Positions 46,035 to 57,861 of a stretch of 64,000 nt of DNA are shown here, piece by piece (the stretch's first letter is position 1; every line of letters begins with the position of its first letter). Location: NCBI GenBank assembly GCA_027627225.1, contig CM051040.1, forward strand, positions 25,354,134-25,418,133, in the 5' to 3' direction. Origin of the DNA: Congeria kusceri. Taxonomy: Eukaryota; Mollusca; Bivalvia; Myida; Dreissenidae. The translations under genes were made by a program, and so were the position numbers. A model generated the notes under the pieces. It was not told the origin of the DNA and did not search any database. It worked only from the letters and a program-made list of their open reading frames with translations.

Positions 46035-46999
46035 ATAATACATTCTTATACAAAACTGACAGCAAGTGAATTACATTTATTTTTGTTTTATTATGAGACA
46101 ATGTTCAACCTTTTGTGAATGAAGTCCCTGCTTCGAATTTTGGTCGTTAAGTGTATCTGTAAGTATGAAATATAGGTTGTTGTTTTTTTACATGGTAAAA
46201 TTGCATATTTTCTCACATATTTAAATACCAAGTATAAATACAGCGAACTGCCACAAACAAATGGACCTGCTACACCTGAGATGTCCCTTCTTCCGATGCC
46301 TTCTAATCATTTTCATGGTCACCAGGGGGCGGGGACAATCTTTTTATTTGGATACATTGAAAACTTGAACCTATTTAAAAATATGTACAGACAACAGTAG
46401 ATGTTCCCTTAAATATATCAGTAAAATATTTAATTAGAGTTAACAAATTTCGTCTTAATTAACAATAGGTCATAATTTAGCAATATTAGTATTACGTTGA
46501 GAAGAAACATGCAACTTCAGATATTTGTATTTTTTTAATCGGACGAATAAGAATGTCACTACTGTACTTAGCAGCTGGCTGTGTTTGCAAATAAACTTCT
46601 ACGGTATTGGGTGTTTACAATTTCATTTAACCAGTATTGCAGTTTCATTTAATTAAGCATTGAAAGAGGCAGTCAAAATTAAAGCAAACACTTATCGACT
46701 ATTATTATACCTCACCCTTTTGTCTTCATTCTTTGTTCATATACAAATGGAATAGTCAATTATTGGAAATATCACATAGCAATGTCAACTGCTATGACGT
46801 CGTGGTGGTAAACAATTGCGTTGGTATAACGTCATGGCGGAAGACACTTGTTTCGGTATAAAAAAATAATGATTGCCTTGGGCAACATTAATTCCTCGGG
46901 TTGACAAAATGCACTATCGCCGTCAAATAATGCAATATTTATTAAATTTATTAAAATTACGACTCCATTAATACTGTATAATGTATATATTTGCAAACT
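46035..46999. other. Gene-free stretch
   Basis: No supported feature. Confidence 0.45.
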
Positions 47000-47368
47000 T
47001 TAAACAGCAGTTTACAGCAGCAGTCCAGAAATATTTTAAGAAAAATAAAACTTTGCAGAAATCGTTTCTAATGGACATCTTACTGATTAAAATACAAAAA
47101 AACGCATTGAAATCGGTAAAATAATAACGCTTTGTAAACTTTTTATCGCATAGTTATCTGTATGTGATAGCTGGTGATGCCTCTGGAGTAAAGCAGCATG
47201 TAGATTAGTGTACATTACGATCATACCAAGCGTTTTCGAACACAGACATTATAAAATGCCATATGTAAATAAGAAAACGTTTTCAGTCGAATAAACGTCA
47301 TGAACGTTCATTAGAACTAATGGCGATTTATGATGTACTGAATTATATTATATAGACTGCGGCTTTAA
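47000..47368 (-). mobile_element. TTAA-flanked MITE, copy 4
   Basis: The left end is slightly rearranged (TTAAACAGCAGTTTACAGCA then GCAGTCCAG). The right end is TAGACTGCGGCTTTAA. It is otherwise colinear with 45689. Confidence 0.8.
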
Positions 47369-47451
47369 TATGTTTTTTATTACAAACTCTTTATTCAACG
47401 CTAAATATAACTGAAACTCCAGATGCATCAGAAATGGAGAATCTCTTATTT

Positions 47452-47863
47452 AGGCCATACAAATTTGATTCTATGTTTAGCGTCCCCATGATTTTTTAAA
47501 ACCTACCAACCAGGCAGGAAAAAACAAACAACAAGTCGATAAAAAAAACATTTTTCTTTCACAACTTATTCATGGCAGTTGTACAAGCTAAAGCAAATGT
47601 TTATTTGCAAAACTGTTATATATCATCTTCATATTTGGAAACCTACTTTAACACAGTATTTTAACTGCGTAATTTGACTAGTTACACAATTATTTTTTTT
47701 ACAATTAATGTCAAAAACACACACCTTAACGTTAATTGCTTGTTCAAATATTATATACCTTTTCCGATTTTTCACATTGTCATTATTGTTTTTTTTTTCG
47801 TTCAGGCATCGGAAAACCTACCAGCCCGAGGACGCTAAACATAGAAACAAATTGGTATGACCT
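47452..47863 (+). mobile_element. TIR element of the AGGCCATAC family, copy 3, with 5-bp TSD
   Basis: AGGCCATACAAATTTGATTC at the left; CAAATTGGTATGACCT at the right. TATTT abuts both ends (47447-47451 and 47864-47868), which fits a 5-bp target duplication. Colinear with 16091. Confidence 0.85.
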
Positions 47864-47868
47864 TATTT

Positions 47869-48391
47869 GCCACCCGAGTGTCTTTATCAAGGGCCGATTT
47901 TCTATATAATGCAATACACAACATAAAATAGGAAACAGACACAACGCTAAACAATCTTTTAAATTGGGCGTCACCACCTTGAAACGGCCAAAGATGAAGA
48001 TATAAATTGGTTTGTTGACGAACCAAGCCTCAACGTTGAATTGTGCGTGATTTGGACATAAGATGGCTAAACATTTCTAAACGCTGGCATATCTCTATGT
48101 CAAAGAGCATGTGTAATATTGTTTGTTTATGTTGACAAAGTGTGTTACCTTAGTGACGGAAATTTGAACATAGATGCTGAAACATGTTTTCCATTGGCAG
48201 TGATTATAGACAAAGTTTTGACCTCCATTTCAGTTCATTGAGGTGGATGTAAAGACACAGTGATATATATTTTTTATTTAAGTTAAAGTGTTGAACGCAG
48301 GCAATATATCAATTTAATGTTTTCGTGTGATGCACACATTGCCACATACACAATGTAAATGTACTTAAATATTTCGTAAGAGGTTCCGCTT
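47869..48391. other. Gene-free stretch
   Basis: No supported feature. Confidence 0.4.
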
Positions 48392-48748
48392 ACTTCATCG
48401 GCATGTTTACTTCATCGGCACGCTTACTTCATCGGCATGTTTACTTCATCGGCACGCTTACTTCATCGGCATGTTTACTTCATCGGCACGCTTACTTCAT
48501 CGGCACGTTTACTTCATCGGCACGCTTACTTCATCGGCACGTTTACTTCATCGGCACGCTTACTTCATCGGCATGTTTACTTCATCGGCACGCTTACTTC
48601 ATCGGCATGTTTACTTCATCGGCACGCTTACTTCATCGGCATGTTTACTTCATCGGCATGTTTACTTCATCGGCATGTTTACTTCATCGGCACGCTTACT
48701 TCATCGGCATGTTTACTTCATCGGCACGCTTACTTCATCGGCATGTTT
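48392..48748 (+). repeat. 17-bp minisatellite, 21 units
   Basis: Exactly 21 units of ACTTCATCGGCATGTTT or ACTTCATCGGCACGCTT, largely alternating so that a 34-bp higher order is visible. A diverged unit (ATTGCATTAGCAGG) follows. All three plus frames stay open because 17 is not a multiple of 3 and the unit has no stop; this is not coding. Confidence 0.95.
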
Positions 48749-49149
48749 ATTGCATTAGCAGGTATGTATGGTAAAATCTAAACACAGCGGAACAGAACAG
48801 CACTTTGTTTTCACAGATTAAAAAACAGTAATAATTTCTAATAACATATTAGCATATATATATATTCAAAACAACACATTTGCAGACAACACACACGCGA
48901 TATTTCGTGTAACAATCATGTGGGAAAGTGGTCGCTGTGGATTTGTGTTTTCGAATGGAATATTAAGTGTGCACAAAGGAGTAATTTAACAATAGCACAT
49001 ATTTTATTATAAAAGCTTGATAAACTCCATCCATATTTAAGTATTATTTTTCCGAATCTCACATCTGTCTGACAGCTATCAGAATGCTGTATGGTATGAC
49101 GTACAAAACCTTAAATGGCGATAACAGATATGAGTAACATATCAATAGC

Positions 49150-49460
49150 AATATGTCATTAGGTTTCCAGACAATTTACACCGTTGTTATTTAATAAACG
49201 TTCCAATTGCAATGGCATTGTAGTTAGAATGTATTTAGAAGCGCTTTTTTTTAAAAGTCTGTTTCGCGAAAACTACTCTTTACTTTGCCTGCCAGGTGTC
49301 AGTAAACCGAAACCACTAAGGGTCCTTCTTTAAACAGAAATATCATGCCTGTTTTCTTATCTTTGAATAATGCTACATGTCATGTGTATTCTCAAAGTTA
49401 TTTATTACTATTATAGTTTCTGAAGTATCGTAATTTTTAATTGTTACATTAAACTTTTAC
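49150..49460 (+). repeat. Dispersed repeat ABC, partial (part A)
   Basis: GGTTTCCAGACAATTTACAC, CGCGAAAACTACTC, CAGTAAACCGAAACCACTAA and CCTGTTTTCTTATC match 40560-40920, with one 62-bp unit instead of three. Confidence 0.75.
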
Positions 49461-49555
49461 CTTCACGTTCAAGACCATGAAAGCAAGGATTCGATTGGTT
49501 TGCTAAAAGTCACCGGAAGTGACCTTCAATCGATTGTCCTAATGAGTATCATATA

Positions 49556-49816
49556 TGAGGCATGTCGTGGGAAAACCGGGCTTAATGCATGTGCGTAAAG
49601 TGTCGTCCCGGATTAGCCTGTGCAGTCCGCACAGGCTAATCCAGGACGGCACTCTCCGCCATCAGTGGATTTATGTTTAAAAGAGACTTCCTTGAAACAG
49701 AAAATACCAAAAGCGGAAAGTGCCGTCCTGGATTAGCCTGTGCGGACTGCACAGGCTAATCCGGGACGACACTTTCCGCACATGTATTAATCCCGGTTTT
49801 CCCATGACACGCCTCA
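49556..49816. mobile_element. GAGGCG foldback element, copy 8 (most complete)
   Basis: GAGGCATGTCGTGGGAAAAC at the left and GTTTTCCCATGACACGCCTC at the right. Both internal palindromes are complete and mirror each other, so the 261 bp fold into an outer stem carrying two inner hairpins. Confidence 0.9.
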
Positions 49817-50429
49817 TTGTATGAGCTGAGTGTTATCAGGTTTCAATCATACATCATTACAACGCTCTTGACGTAAAATGCAGATGCAATATTCTTATGC
49901 AGGTGAATAAGACATGTTTGCGCAGGGCACCAATGAACTTGTTCGCGTTTGCCTTATTCCTTTTTATACATTTATATTTTTTAGACATGGTGCAGCGCCT
50001 ATATCACGAAATTTATAAAAGTAATTACCCAACGAAACAAACGTCGGGATAACATCTGCTAAAATATATACATGTAATTCTTACTTAACATACATTATAC
50101 ACGTATAGCAAATGAAGCAGTTTATTTAACTAAGGGAGGCAAATTGCGCACCAAGCTTCAAAACTAGACAGCGAGTTACATAATCTTAGAATCATATCAC
50201 TTCGTTGCCAGCCATTCAGATAAATTGAAATATGGTTTTTACAACGATTATTATTTTAGTACTTAAAGCATCTTCAGAAAATTTAAATATCGTTAATAAT
50301 TACAAGTACGATATACGTAGCCTCTTTTCCTGTATATTCGGCCACTTAAGAGCTAAACTGCTTTTATACCCTAAATGAGCACAATTTCAACAGTGAGACT
50401 TCTATCTATTAAAGTTAAGGTCTCTCCTT
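49817..50429. other. Gene-free stretch
   Basis: No supported feature. Confidence 0.45.
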
Positions 50430-50571
50430 GTTGATTTCGGTGTTAGATCGTAATTTAATTCACGAGTGTTCATAGAAAATGATATTTTCACGAGTGGCAC
50501 AGCCACGAGTGAAAATATCTATTTTCTATGATCACGAGTGAAATAAAATACGATCTTACACCGAAATCAAC
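50430..50571. repeat. Foldback, TTGATTTCGGT family, copy 2
   Basis: The two halves are nearly perfect inverse copies over about 65 bases: GTTGATTTCGGTGTTAGATC and CACGAGTG at the left, CACTCGTG and GATCTTACACCGAAATCAAC at the right. The loop is centred on GTGGCACAGCCAC. A shorter relative is at 21756. Confidence 0.9.
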
Positions 50572-51463
50572 AAATTTTCGTTTTATTGTATGCTTTTGGA
50601 CAATAAATAAATAAAATTGCGCGAGATAAGCTTCACAAGTTCGTTCATTCTGACGTCATAAAAATGACGTCAAAAATGATTCCAAAACTGTCATTCGTTA
50701 GTAAGGTAGGCAAAAAGTTTCATATTTTGTGAGTCGTTGTCGCTAAATTATAATTTTGTTGAATTTTATCATGTGTTTTATGTAAACACGTGCATGTACA
50801 TACTGTACATGTATATAAATTTGCCAAGGGTTGTAAACCACTACTTGTAGATCGATGCTATTTATGGAAAAATAGCCCGTTTTATGTTATATTTTCACTG
50901 CAGTGAAAATATAATTTTTTATTTCACCAATAAAATTCGATATTTCACTGAAATGCATATAATAGAAAATGTATATTTCATCCCATACACGTACGACCAA
51001 AATTTAAAGCAGGACTGCACTCACACTGTCTCACATTAAAACAATGTTTTATATGTAATTCACTTTCTGTCCGTTTTGTTTAAGCAAGTCTTTCTATTAT
51101 GTGAAGTCTTTTTCTAGTAGTAAATTCATATTGTAGTTTGTACTAGTATGCTTTTTGTTTTATAGTACTTAAATAGTCAATTTTGGTGTCACAAACAAGG
51201 CCCGATCGGAATGGTCCCATAAACCTGAACGCTAGTTAACATTTTCCTGAAGGACTTTTATTAGCCTTTGTCTAGATAATGAGAATAGATTCTCCATATA
51301 TTCTCTATCGTGTATAAAATATCTAATTGAAAATCATTTGATAATCAGAAATGAAAAAATGCTTCAAACAGATGTAAACTATGCCGAATTTAGTGAAAAG
51401 CATGCCAATGCATGAACGATATGTATTTGTCTGCGTTGGCTGTCAATGAACGTGAACAATATT
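50572..51463. other. Gene-free stretch
   Basis: It includes short TTTCACTG/CAGTGAAA palindromes near 50895-50955. No gene is supported. Confidence 0.45.
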
Positions 51464-51466
51464 TGA

Positions 51467-51488
51467 CCCCCCCCCCCCCCCCCCCCCC
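51467..51488 (+). repeat. Poly-C run
   Basis: About 22 consecutive C; the length may be affected by sequencing. Confidence 0.85.
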
Positions 51489-51799
51489 AATCTGGGGTAT
51501 TGTACCCCTGTGTATTGGCATCCTGCTGTGGACACAGTGTGGATTTAGTGTGATGACACATATCAGCTGAGATCAATACACTGCTGCAATTGAAACAGTG
51601 CACTCCGCCTTTGCTCAGTCAGCTGAGAGAAAATTTTTATGGTGGACCAATACACAGAGTGGAAAACCCCATGGAGAGTCCAGACATTCCTTTAACTTGG
51701 CCTTTAAATCATGTACTCATTTAATGACGTTTTTCACAAAACTTCTTAGCGTGGGTAAGTAAGCAACATCGTTTACAATTTAAATATTATGCAATAAAA

Positions 51800-52700
51800 A
51801 ATTCACAAATGGCGTCTGACAACTCGTACAATACATGTCGAAAACATATAAGCACATTAATGGTTCACACGATGATTTATACGAATCACAGCCATCTCTC
51901 ACAAAATCGATCATTTACAGATTATGGACAATTAATTGCCACTCAGCAAGTGTTATGCGACCTACTGTGATCCGAAATTTGACATGGAGCCTCGAGTATA
52001 GCAAAGCCCGACTGTTAAAGGGGCCAAAGAGTTATCTCCCTTAGAGACCAAGTTGGACCAAGTTTGACATGAGTAGTCTTATCCCAGGATACTCAGGTGA
52101 ATACTTAGGTGAATAACGAAAGTAGGAATATTATTAAAGGTTACAGTAACAATTTTAGTAGCAATAATTAACATTGAGAATAAACAAGATAAAACAACAG
52201 GAGTTTTGTTGTTTTGATGAAGGACCATTCGTGATTCCGATTAACTGACTTGTGGCCTGCAGAGTCGAAAAGTAGTCCCTCGGTACTGATTTGAGAATAG
52301 CGCTCCAAATCATGTTCGCTACCACCACAGTCTAATTAGAATGACCTTGCAATTGGCGCGTTTATCAAATAATACCGGTGTAAATTGTCTGGAAACATAA
52401 AGATAAGTTGTAAATATTTCGAAATTCATAACTTGTTATCGCAATTTCCGCCATTTAAGGTTTTACCTTACGCTTGCAGAGAGCTGTTAGCACTTTGACT
52501 TCACTATACTAGCACCGTTACTATTGGTATTAAACAGGTAGAGATGTTCTGCAGTATTTTAATAAAATTGAAAATCCCCTTGAATGCGTCATTGGACATG
52601 TTTCAATAACCGTTGTCACATATACACCCACAATCGATTACATATATCAAATATCATGATGAAAAGAGTGAGCAATGAAAGCCTTCTCAGACAAATTTTG
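51800..52700 (-). repeat. Dispersed repeat ABC, contiguous copy
   Basis: Read on the minus strand it contains part A (GCATTCAAGGGGATTTTCAA to the single CTGCAGGCC unit), part B (52115-51967) and part C (51966-51800) without interruption. This defines the order used for the other copies. Confidence 0.75.
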
Positions 52701-52925
52701 TTTTCAATAGCAACTCATCCGTATTTAGAGAAGGGAACAATTTCGTTGATATTGTATATATTAATTGCTTAATTATTATGCTTTTTATTTTTAAAACTTC
52801 TATAATCTAATATTGTAATCTTAAATCCCCAAATACGTTAATATTTAAGTTTTTAATCATTCAACGAGTATCCGTTTGTCTTTATGTATGATTGTCATTA
52901 GTAGCTCGATGATATATTATGTAAA

Positions 52926-53040
52926 TGAGGCGTGTCGTGGGAAAACCGGGCTTTATGCATGTGCGTACAGTGTCCTCCCGGATCAGCTTGTGCAGTCAAC
53001 ACAGGCTAATCCGGGACGACACGTTCCGCTTTTATGGTGT
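52926..53040 (+). mobile_element. GAGGCG foldback element, copy 9 (left part only)
   Basis: GAGGCGTGTCGTGGGAAAAC through the first internal palindrome and CGCTTTTATGGTGT, then unrelated sequence. Truncated like copy 7. Confidence 0.8.
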
Positions 53041-53164
53041 AATACGCATCAAAGATACTTTTGTTTAAATTTAACTTCATTAAGGTTTACCAGATGGATC
53101 GTAACTACGTCAAACTGTTCAGAGGGAAACAAAGCAGTAAATCGAATTATTTGTATGATGACAT

Positions 53165-53985
53165 AGTTGAAATATACAAATAGGCCCCACCCTCTGGAGA
53201 TCTTTTTTTTTTAAACAAATCAAAATAAATAAAAGTATTTTGGTAGAGAACATCCTTAAAAACATTTATTTGAAAATATTTCGAAATCCAAACAGTTGTT
53301 TTTGACAGGAAGATTTTAAAAGTTCTATATAAAACCATATGAGGAAAAATGGCCCCGCCCCCCTGGTGGCCATTTTTTAAAGGACCGGAACCATTTGAAT
53401 AAATTTCGTAGAGAACCAAATTATTTGGAAATCCAACCAGTGGTTATTGACAAAAAGGTTTTCAAAGTTTTCAATGTAGCTATTATACGGTAAAATGGTA
53501 CCGTACTCCGAGCGGTCATGTTTTTCAGCGGACCGGAACCATTTGAGGAACTTTGGACGAGAACCATCCAAGGAACATTAATGTGATATTATTTCGAAAT
53601 TCAGAAAGTGTTTTCTGACAAGAAGATTTTCAAAATTTTCAATATAGCCATATAAGATAAAATAGCCCCGCCCCCTGGAGGCCATGTTTTTTAACGAAGC
53701 GGAACCATTTGAACAACTTTGGTAGAGGACAACCCATGGAACATATGAAAATCTACCAAGGTCTTAAGAAAGTGATTTCGTTTAAAGATTGTTCTATTTA
53801 TAGCTCTGGCTCTGGCGGCTATATTATGCAGAGGACCAGAACCATTTCAGTAAGTTTGGAAGAGGACCAGCGATGGAACATTTCTATGAAGTGGCATCAA
53901 TGTCGGCCCAACGGTTTCAAAGATGTCGTTTAAAGAAAAAGTATACGGACGGACGCACGCACGCACGACAAACGAACCGCCACTA
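53165..53985 (+). mobile_element. Tandem-core element C, about 165-bp monomers
   Basis: About five diverged monomers marked by GGACCGGAACCATTTGAA (near 53381, 53529, 53697 and 53834), with CCCCGCCCCCTGGAGGCCAT in several. The last monomer passes into CGGACGGACGCACGCACGCA, as at the end of the element at 59949. The left end is not clear. Confidence 0.7.
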
Positions 53986-54534
53986 CAAAAGCTTGCTGCC
54001 ATTGGAGCTATAAACAAGTATCAACTGCATCTTTCTTGGAAATGGAATTTCCAATTTTTCGAAATGTATCTTACACTTCCCTCCAGTAAAAATAAAATGT
54101 CTATCGATAATGCGTCTTACACTTATAAATGTTCTATACGGGTAAGAATTTAATATGTTAATACGTACGAGTATTTTGCGTGAAGTTCGCAAAAACCCCT
54201 ACCTTTTTACATCTTTGCTTGCTCGCGTTTTCTCATGTATATGCGTATGTGCGAATTAACATTAGAATATAGCATTTATAAAAAAAACGTCAGTAAAGTG
54301 TGATATATTTATTGCGCAAAGGATTTATTGAATGTACATGATTTCACTTAAAGAACTGTGACAACTGTTATTTATAATTGTTCAGGGTAGATAATCGAAT
54401 TGATATATTCGTATACACTGGTAAAGGGAGATTCAGTGTGGTTATTATGGATAAAATGGATGAAAATTGAAAGCGATGGATAATTAATTTTTATTCCATT
54501 TATTACAACATATACGTACAGCGGCATAAATACA
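53986..54534. other. Gene-free stretch
   Basis: No supported feature. Confidence 0.4.
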
Positions 54535-54548
54535 AATACACACACACA

Positions 54549-54580
<32 letters not shown>

Positions 54581-54636
54581 CACACACGCACACACACACA
54601 CACGCGCACACGCGCACACACGCCACACGGCACACA

Positions 54637-54727
<91 letters not shown>
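54535..54727. repeat. CA/CGCA microsatellite
   Basis: About 190 bases of CA with blocks of CGCA. The open minus frames over it (Cys/Val/Arg) are composition artefacts. Confidence 0.95.
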
Positions 54728-54815
54728 CATACTTAAACGTATTTAGCAAATAATTCAAACACTATATATTTTCATTATCTTTTTATAACAAGAAATTACA
54801 GCACATTGGAATGCT

Positions 54816-55720
54816 CTATTGTGTATCCATGTCAGGTAGATGTAGCGCGAACGTGTCCACAATTTCCTTCTTACCCAATAACCCTGTCTTGCGAAAGAGT
54901 ACCATCTCTAACCATGCGTGCCTAATGTCGTTTGTATATCGGACCGACATTCTCTGTAACGAATTCTTGGTGCCATTCGCTATTGGAAAACTGCTTGTTG
55001 ACTTTGGTTTACCGTTAGTTTTACTATGGATATAAATTTTAGCGTACAATGTCCTAGAATGGTTGACAGCCCCATAGTGCTCGAGTTGTGCCGTCAATGT
55101 TGTTGAGTTCGTGACATGATTATGTATTTTAAAGCACATAGAAATACGTATAGCATTGTGTAAGCCTTCAGACTGCGTAGAAGAACTGTGTGATAGACTA
55201 TGGCGCTCAGCGGTGTCCATCTGGCCGTATGTTGGTGACGTCCAAAGGACCCCAGCCCCTGGTTTCAAAGAATCTATTGAACACGTTGAATAGTCTGTCG
55301 AACACGTCAATGATACGGACTCCAGTATGTTGTCCTTCAAAGAACCTTTTCTTTGTGAATGGCTCGTGTCGAGTACGTTCAAATATTCAAATACATCTTC
55401 GTCGGAAGTAGCGGTGTTTCTAAACACACATTGTCTCTTTTTTTATTTTGATCAGACCTTACATGCTGACGACGCGCGAACAGTCCACATTTTTCAACAG
55501 TCTCCTCAATTTCTTTCGAAAGTTCCAACAGATCTGATATAGACAAACACGTATGATGTGCCTTCTTCAAAGTCTTCCCGCTGTCTAGATGCGACATCTT
55601 TATGTCTTCTATTTCTCCCCCCCCCCAGTAGATTGACCGTATACAGCTTTCTTCAGATACACTTTTTCGCAAAGATGTATTCAAGATCCGTATGTGGCCG
55701 TAACAGCGGACTCGCTTTTA
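54816..55720 (-). CDS. Unrecognised coding segment, possible terminal exon or pseudogene
   Basis: Two overlapping minus-strand frames read as one protein of about 285 residues if one A is added to a run of seven A near 55443-55449. The 5' frame is open from a stop near 55721 (first ATG: MSHLDSGKTLKKAHHTCLSI, then SDLLELSKEIEETVEKCGLF). The 3' frame continues RQCVFRNTATSDEDVFEYLN to LGKKEIVDTFALHLPDMDTQ and stops at 54816. Composition is mixed and not repeat-like, with no long low-complexity stretch. I recognise no domain, signal peptide or membrane segment. Either a terminal exon with a homopolymer sequencing error, or a pseudogene. No poly(A) signal is obvious downstream. Confidence 0.35.
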
Positions 55721-56306
55721 TAGTATTCCAAATGGGTTTGATTCACAATTACAAATTACCCTCTTGAAGATTGACGCAATGTTGGCGATGTCTTATCGCA
55801 CTGCTATTGTCAATTCATTTAATATTAAATTGAAAAATTCCACTTGACATTTAACGTTTCATCAACTGCTAACTATGTATCATATTATCTCCTGTAATGG
55901 GTATTCGCTGTGTGACATTGCATATCTTCAAGTATATTGACGCCACACTTACTTATCTGAATATACAAAAAAAATTGTTGACATATATTTAATTTTGTTA
56001 CATTTAGATATGTTTACCGCAAACTAACTTTTAATTAAAAAAGAGGACATTAAATAGTCCGTATAATTATTATGTCAATAAAAGCTTACACAGATAAAAA
56101 GGTGTCATACCGGGTCTAAAACCTCAAAATTATGCGACGCTAAGCCCTCGGACAGTGTCTAGTATACATTGGCATGTAATATTAAAAATATGTATATGAT
56201 ACACGTGCGTTCAACAATTGCAAACGAAAAGAAAATAAGTAGTCTTCATATTCATTCGTTCCGTGTTCCACATGCTTTATATTATCATTTATTTAGTCTG
56301 ATGATT
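55721..56306. other. Gene-free stretch
   Basis: No supported feature; an upstream exon of the preceding entry could lie here but cannot be identified. Confidence 0.4.
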
Positions 56307-56315
56307 ATTGATTAA

Positions 56316-56584
56316 AAGTAAAAAGTAAAGTGTTTGTTTATTATAGTGTCAATCTAGGGCCAGCCAGTTTTGACTTATGAGACACCTTCACTGATGAACT
56401 TCTTTTCTCCCGATTCCTATCCTATATGCCGGGCGCTTGGCAGGAAGGCAATCGGTACCCCTTGATTTAACTAGCTGCTGGGTAGGCAACCGGCCCTATC
56501 GGAACTCGCCCTGTGTAGGACTCGAACCTTCGACCTCCAGCTCCGTAGGCGAACGCCCTAACCACTAGGCCACGGAGACGGTTA
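56316..56584 (-). mobile_element. tRNA-derived SINE, family 3, with 9-bp TSD
   Basis: On the minus strand it opens CCGTCTCCGTGGCCTAGTGG with GTTAGGGCG (A box), then GGTTCGAGTCC (B box). The body contains GGGGTACCGATTGCCTTCC and ends in an ACTTTACTTTTTACTT tail. ATTGATTAA lies on both sides (56307-56315 and 56585-56593), a target duplication. The tRNA-like head is well preserved. Confidence 0.85.
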
Positions 56585-56779
56585 ATTGATTAATGACATG
56601 CTATTTCCAATGTTTTTCTTTAATGTTTAAGGGACTACGTCAACGAAAAATTGACTTCTTATTGCACTATAAATAATACTATTTGATAGAAGTGCGCTTT
56701 ACTAAGACATGTGGATTAAATAAATAAATAATTATATAATACACAATAAGATATTTGATGAAAGCAAATTAGCAAAAAA

Positions 56780-57000
56780 GTCTGAAAACAATAAAACCCC
56801 AAGCGGGTATCGAATTCACGACTTAGGAGCCATTCGAAGAAATGACAGAGGACTTTAACCAACTGTGCTATCATGCTTGGTAAGGAGTCATGTGTAAACT
56901 ATGGTTATACCAAATGCGCACAATTCTGACGTCAAAAAGTAAACAGGAAAAGGACAAAACAAACACAACTCAAAATTGTAAATTCCTCGAAATTGTAATG
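56780..57000 (-). repeat. Dispersed repeat R, copy 3, with tRNA-like end
   Basis: On the minus strand it reads TTTTGACGTCAGAATTGTG and ACCATAGTTTACACATGA, then the tRNA-like part (TAGCACAGTTGG, GTGAATTCGATACCC). This matches 1140-1312. Confidence 0.75.
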
Positions 57001-57613
57001 TTAGCGGCCGTTACCTGAATAGATTCATGGATTTACATAATTGCACAAGACGTTTCCGGTAACTGTCTTATACTTGATTACAGTTCGTTATCTATTAATT
57101 GGTCAAAAACTAGGTATGATTAGAGATTCAACTATTCAAGTCTAAAGTTCTATGATTTCCTTAGGATTTTTTAAAACCAATTTCTATTTCTTTAAATGTA
57201 TCAATATCATTATAGTTAAATAATTTCGAGCCTTGAGGTGAAATATATGTACGGTCAATATATGTAAAAGTACTCAAATGTATCCACGTTGCTGCTTTTC
57301 AACACTATTACTTGCACCATTTAACACTGATTTGTAATACATTAAAATTTCGTAAGAATATCGACTACGAAACTCAGCGTCAAGTAGTATATCATTTGCG
57401 TGTCTATGACTCCTTTCTCGTGAGTCACTTGCACCATTAAATGATTTGCACGATGCCTGGAGTTTGATATCTTCTTTTGCTAACTTGATATCGCTGCTAT
57501 CTACCTCTTCTAACCGTTTCTCTTTTCTCAACTGTTTCTAGATACCTCTATGATTCCTATCGAAAATGGTGGCAGCTGTGCCCTCCCGACTGGGTATTGC
57601 CATGGGCACGTGT
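57001..57613. other. Gene-free stretch with a weak minus frame
   Basis: A minus-strand frame of 85 codons at 57274-57531 lacks an ATG (it opens with TTG) and has no recognised domain. I leave it uncalled. Confidence 0.35.
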
Positions 57614-57861
57614 ACACAAAGCTCCTTAGGGAAAAGTTAAATAAATGCCTTAAATTCATGAAATTCCTTAAGTCTCCGGCTGTTTCATGTATAGCTCGTT
57701 TAACAAAAAAAAAAAATGTTGTAAACTTGTAAATAATACTTAAATCTTTAGAATTGCAGTCTTCTTTGTATAGAAATCATTGCATTTCTCATAGAAAATT
57801 TGATCTGAAATTTGCACTTAATTACAAGTTAAGTTAAGATTTCCCTTAGGAGCTTTGCAAA
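57614..57861. mobile_element. CAAAGCTCCTNAGGGAAA TIR element
   Basis: CAAAGCTCCTTAGGGAAAAG at the left is mirrored by CCCTTAGGAGCTTTG at the right, both extended by TTAA-type sequence. About 248 bp, AT-rich, no ORF. Confidence 0.65.

Noticed and set aside
48403..48781. Three overlapping plus frames of 95-123 codons
   Set aside because: A 17-bp unit without stops opens all three frames; same peptide in each.
54372..54758. Cys/Val/Arg-rich minus frames up to 128 codons
   Set aside because: Translation of a CA/CGCA microsatellite.
55440..55484. A 43-base intron (CAT|GTAAGG to TTTAG) joining the two frames at 54816-55720
   Set aside because: The donor looks good, but splicing leads into the third frame, not the downstream open frame, and the length is too short for a typical intron.
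57274..57531. 85-codon minus frame
   Set aside because: No ATG start, no recognised domain, and no in-frame splice link to the coding segment at 54816-55720; kept only as a weak possibility.
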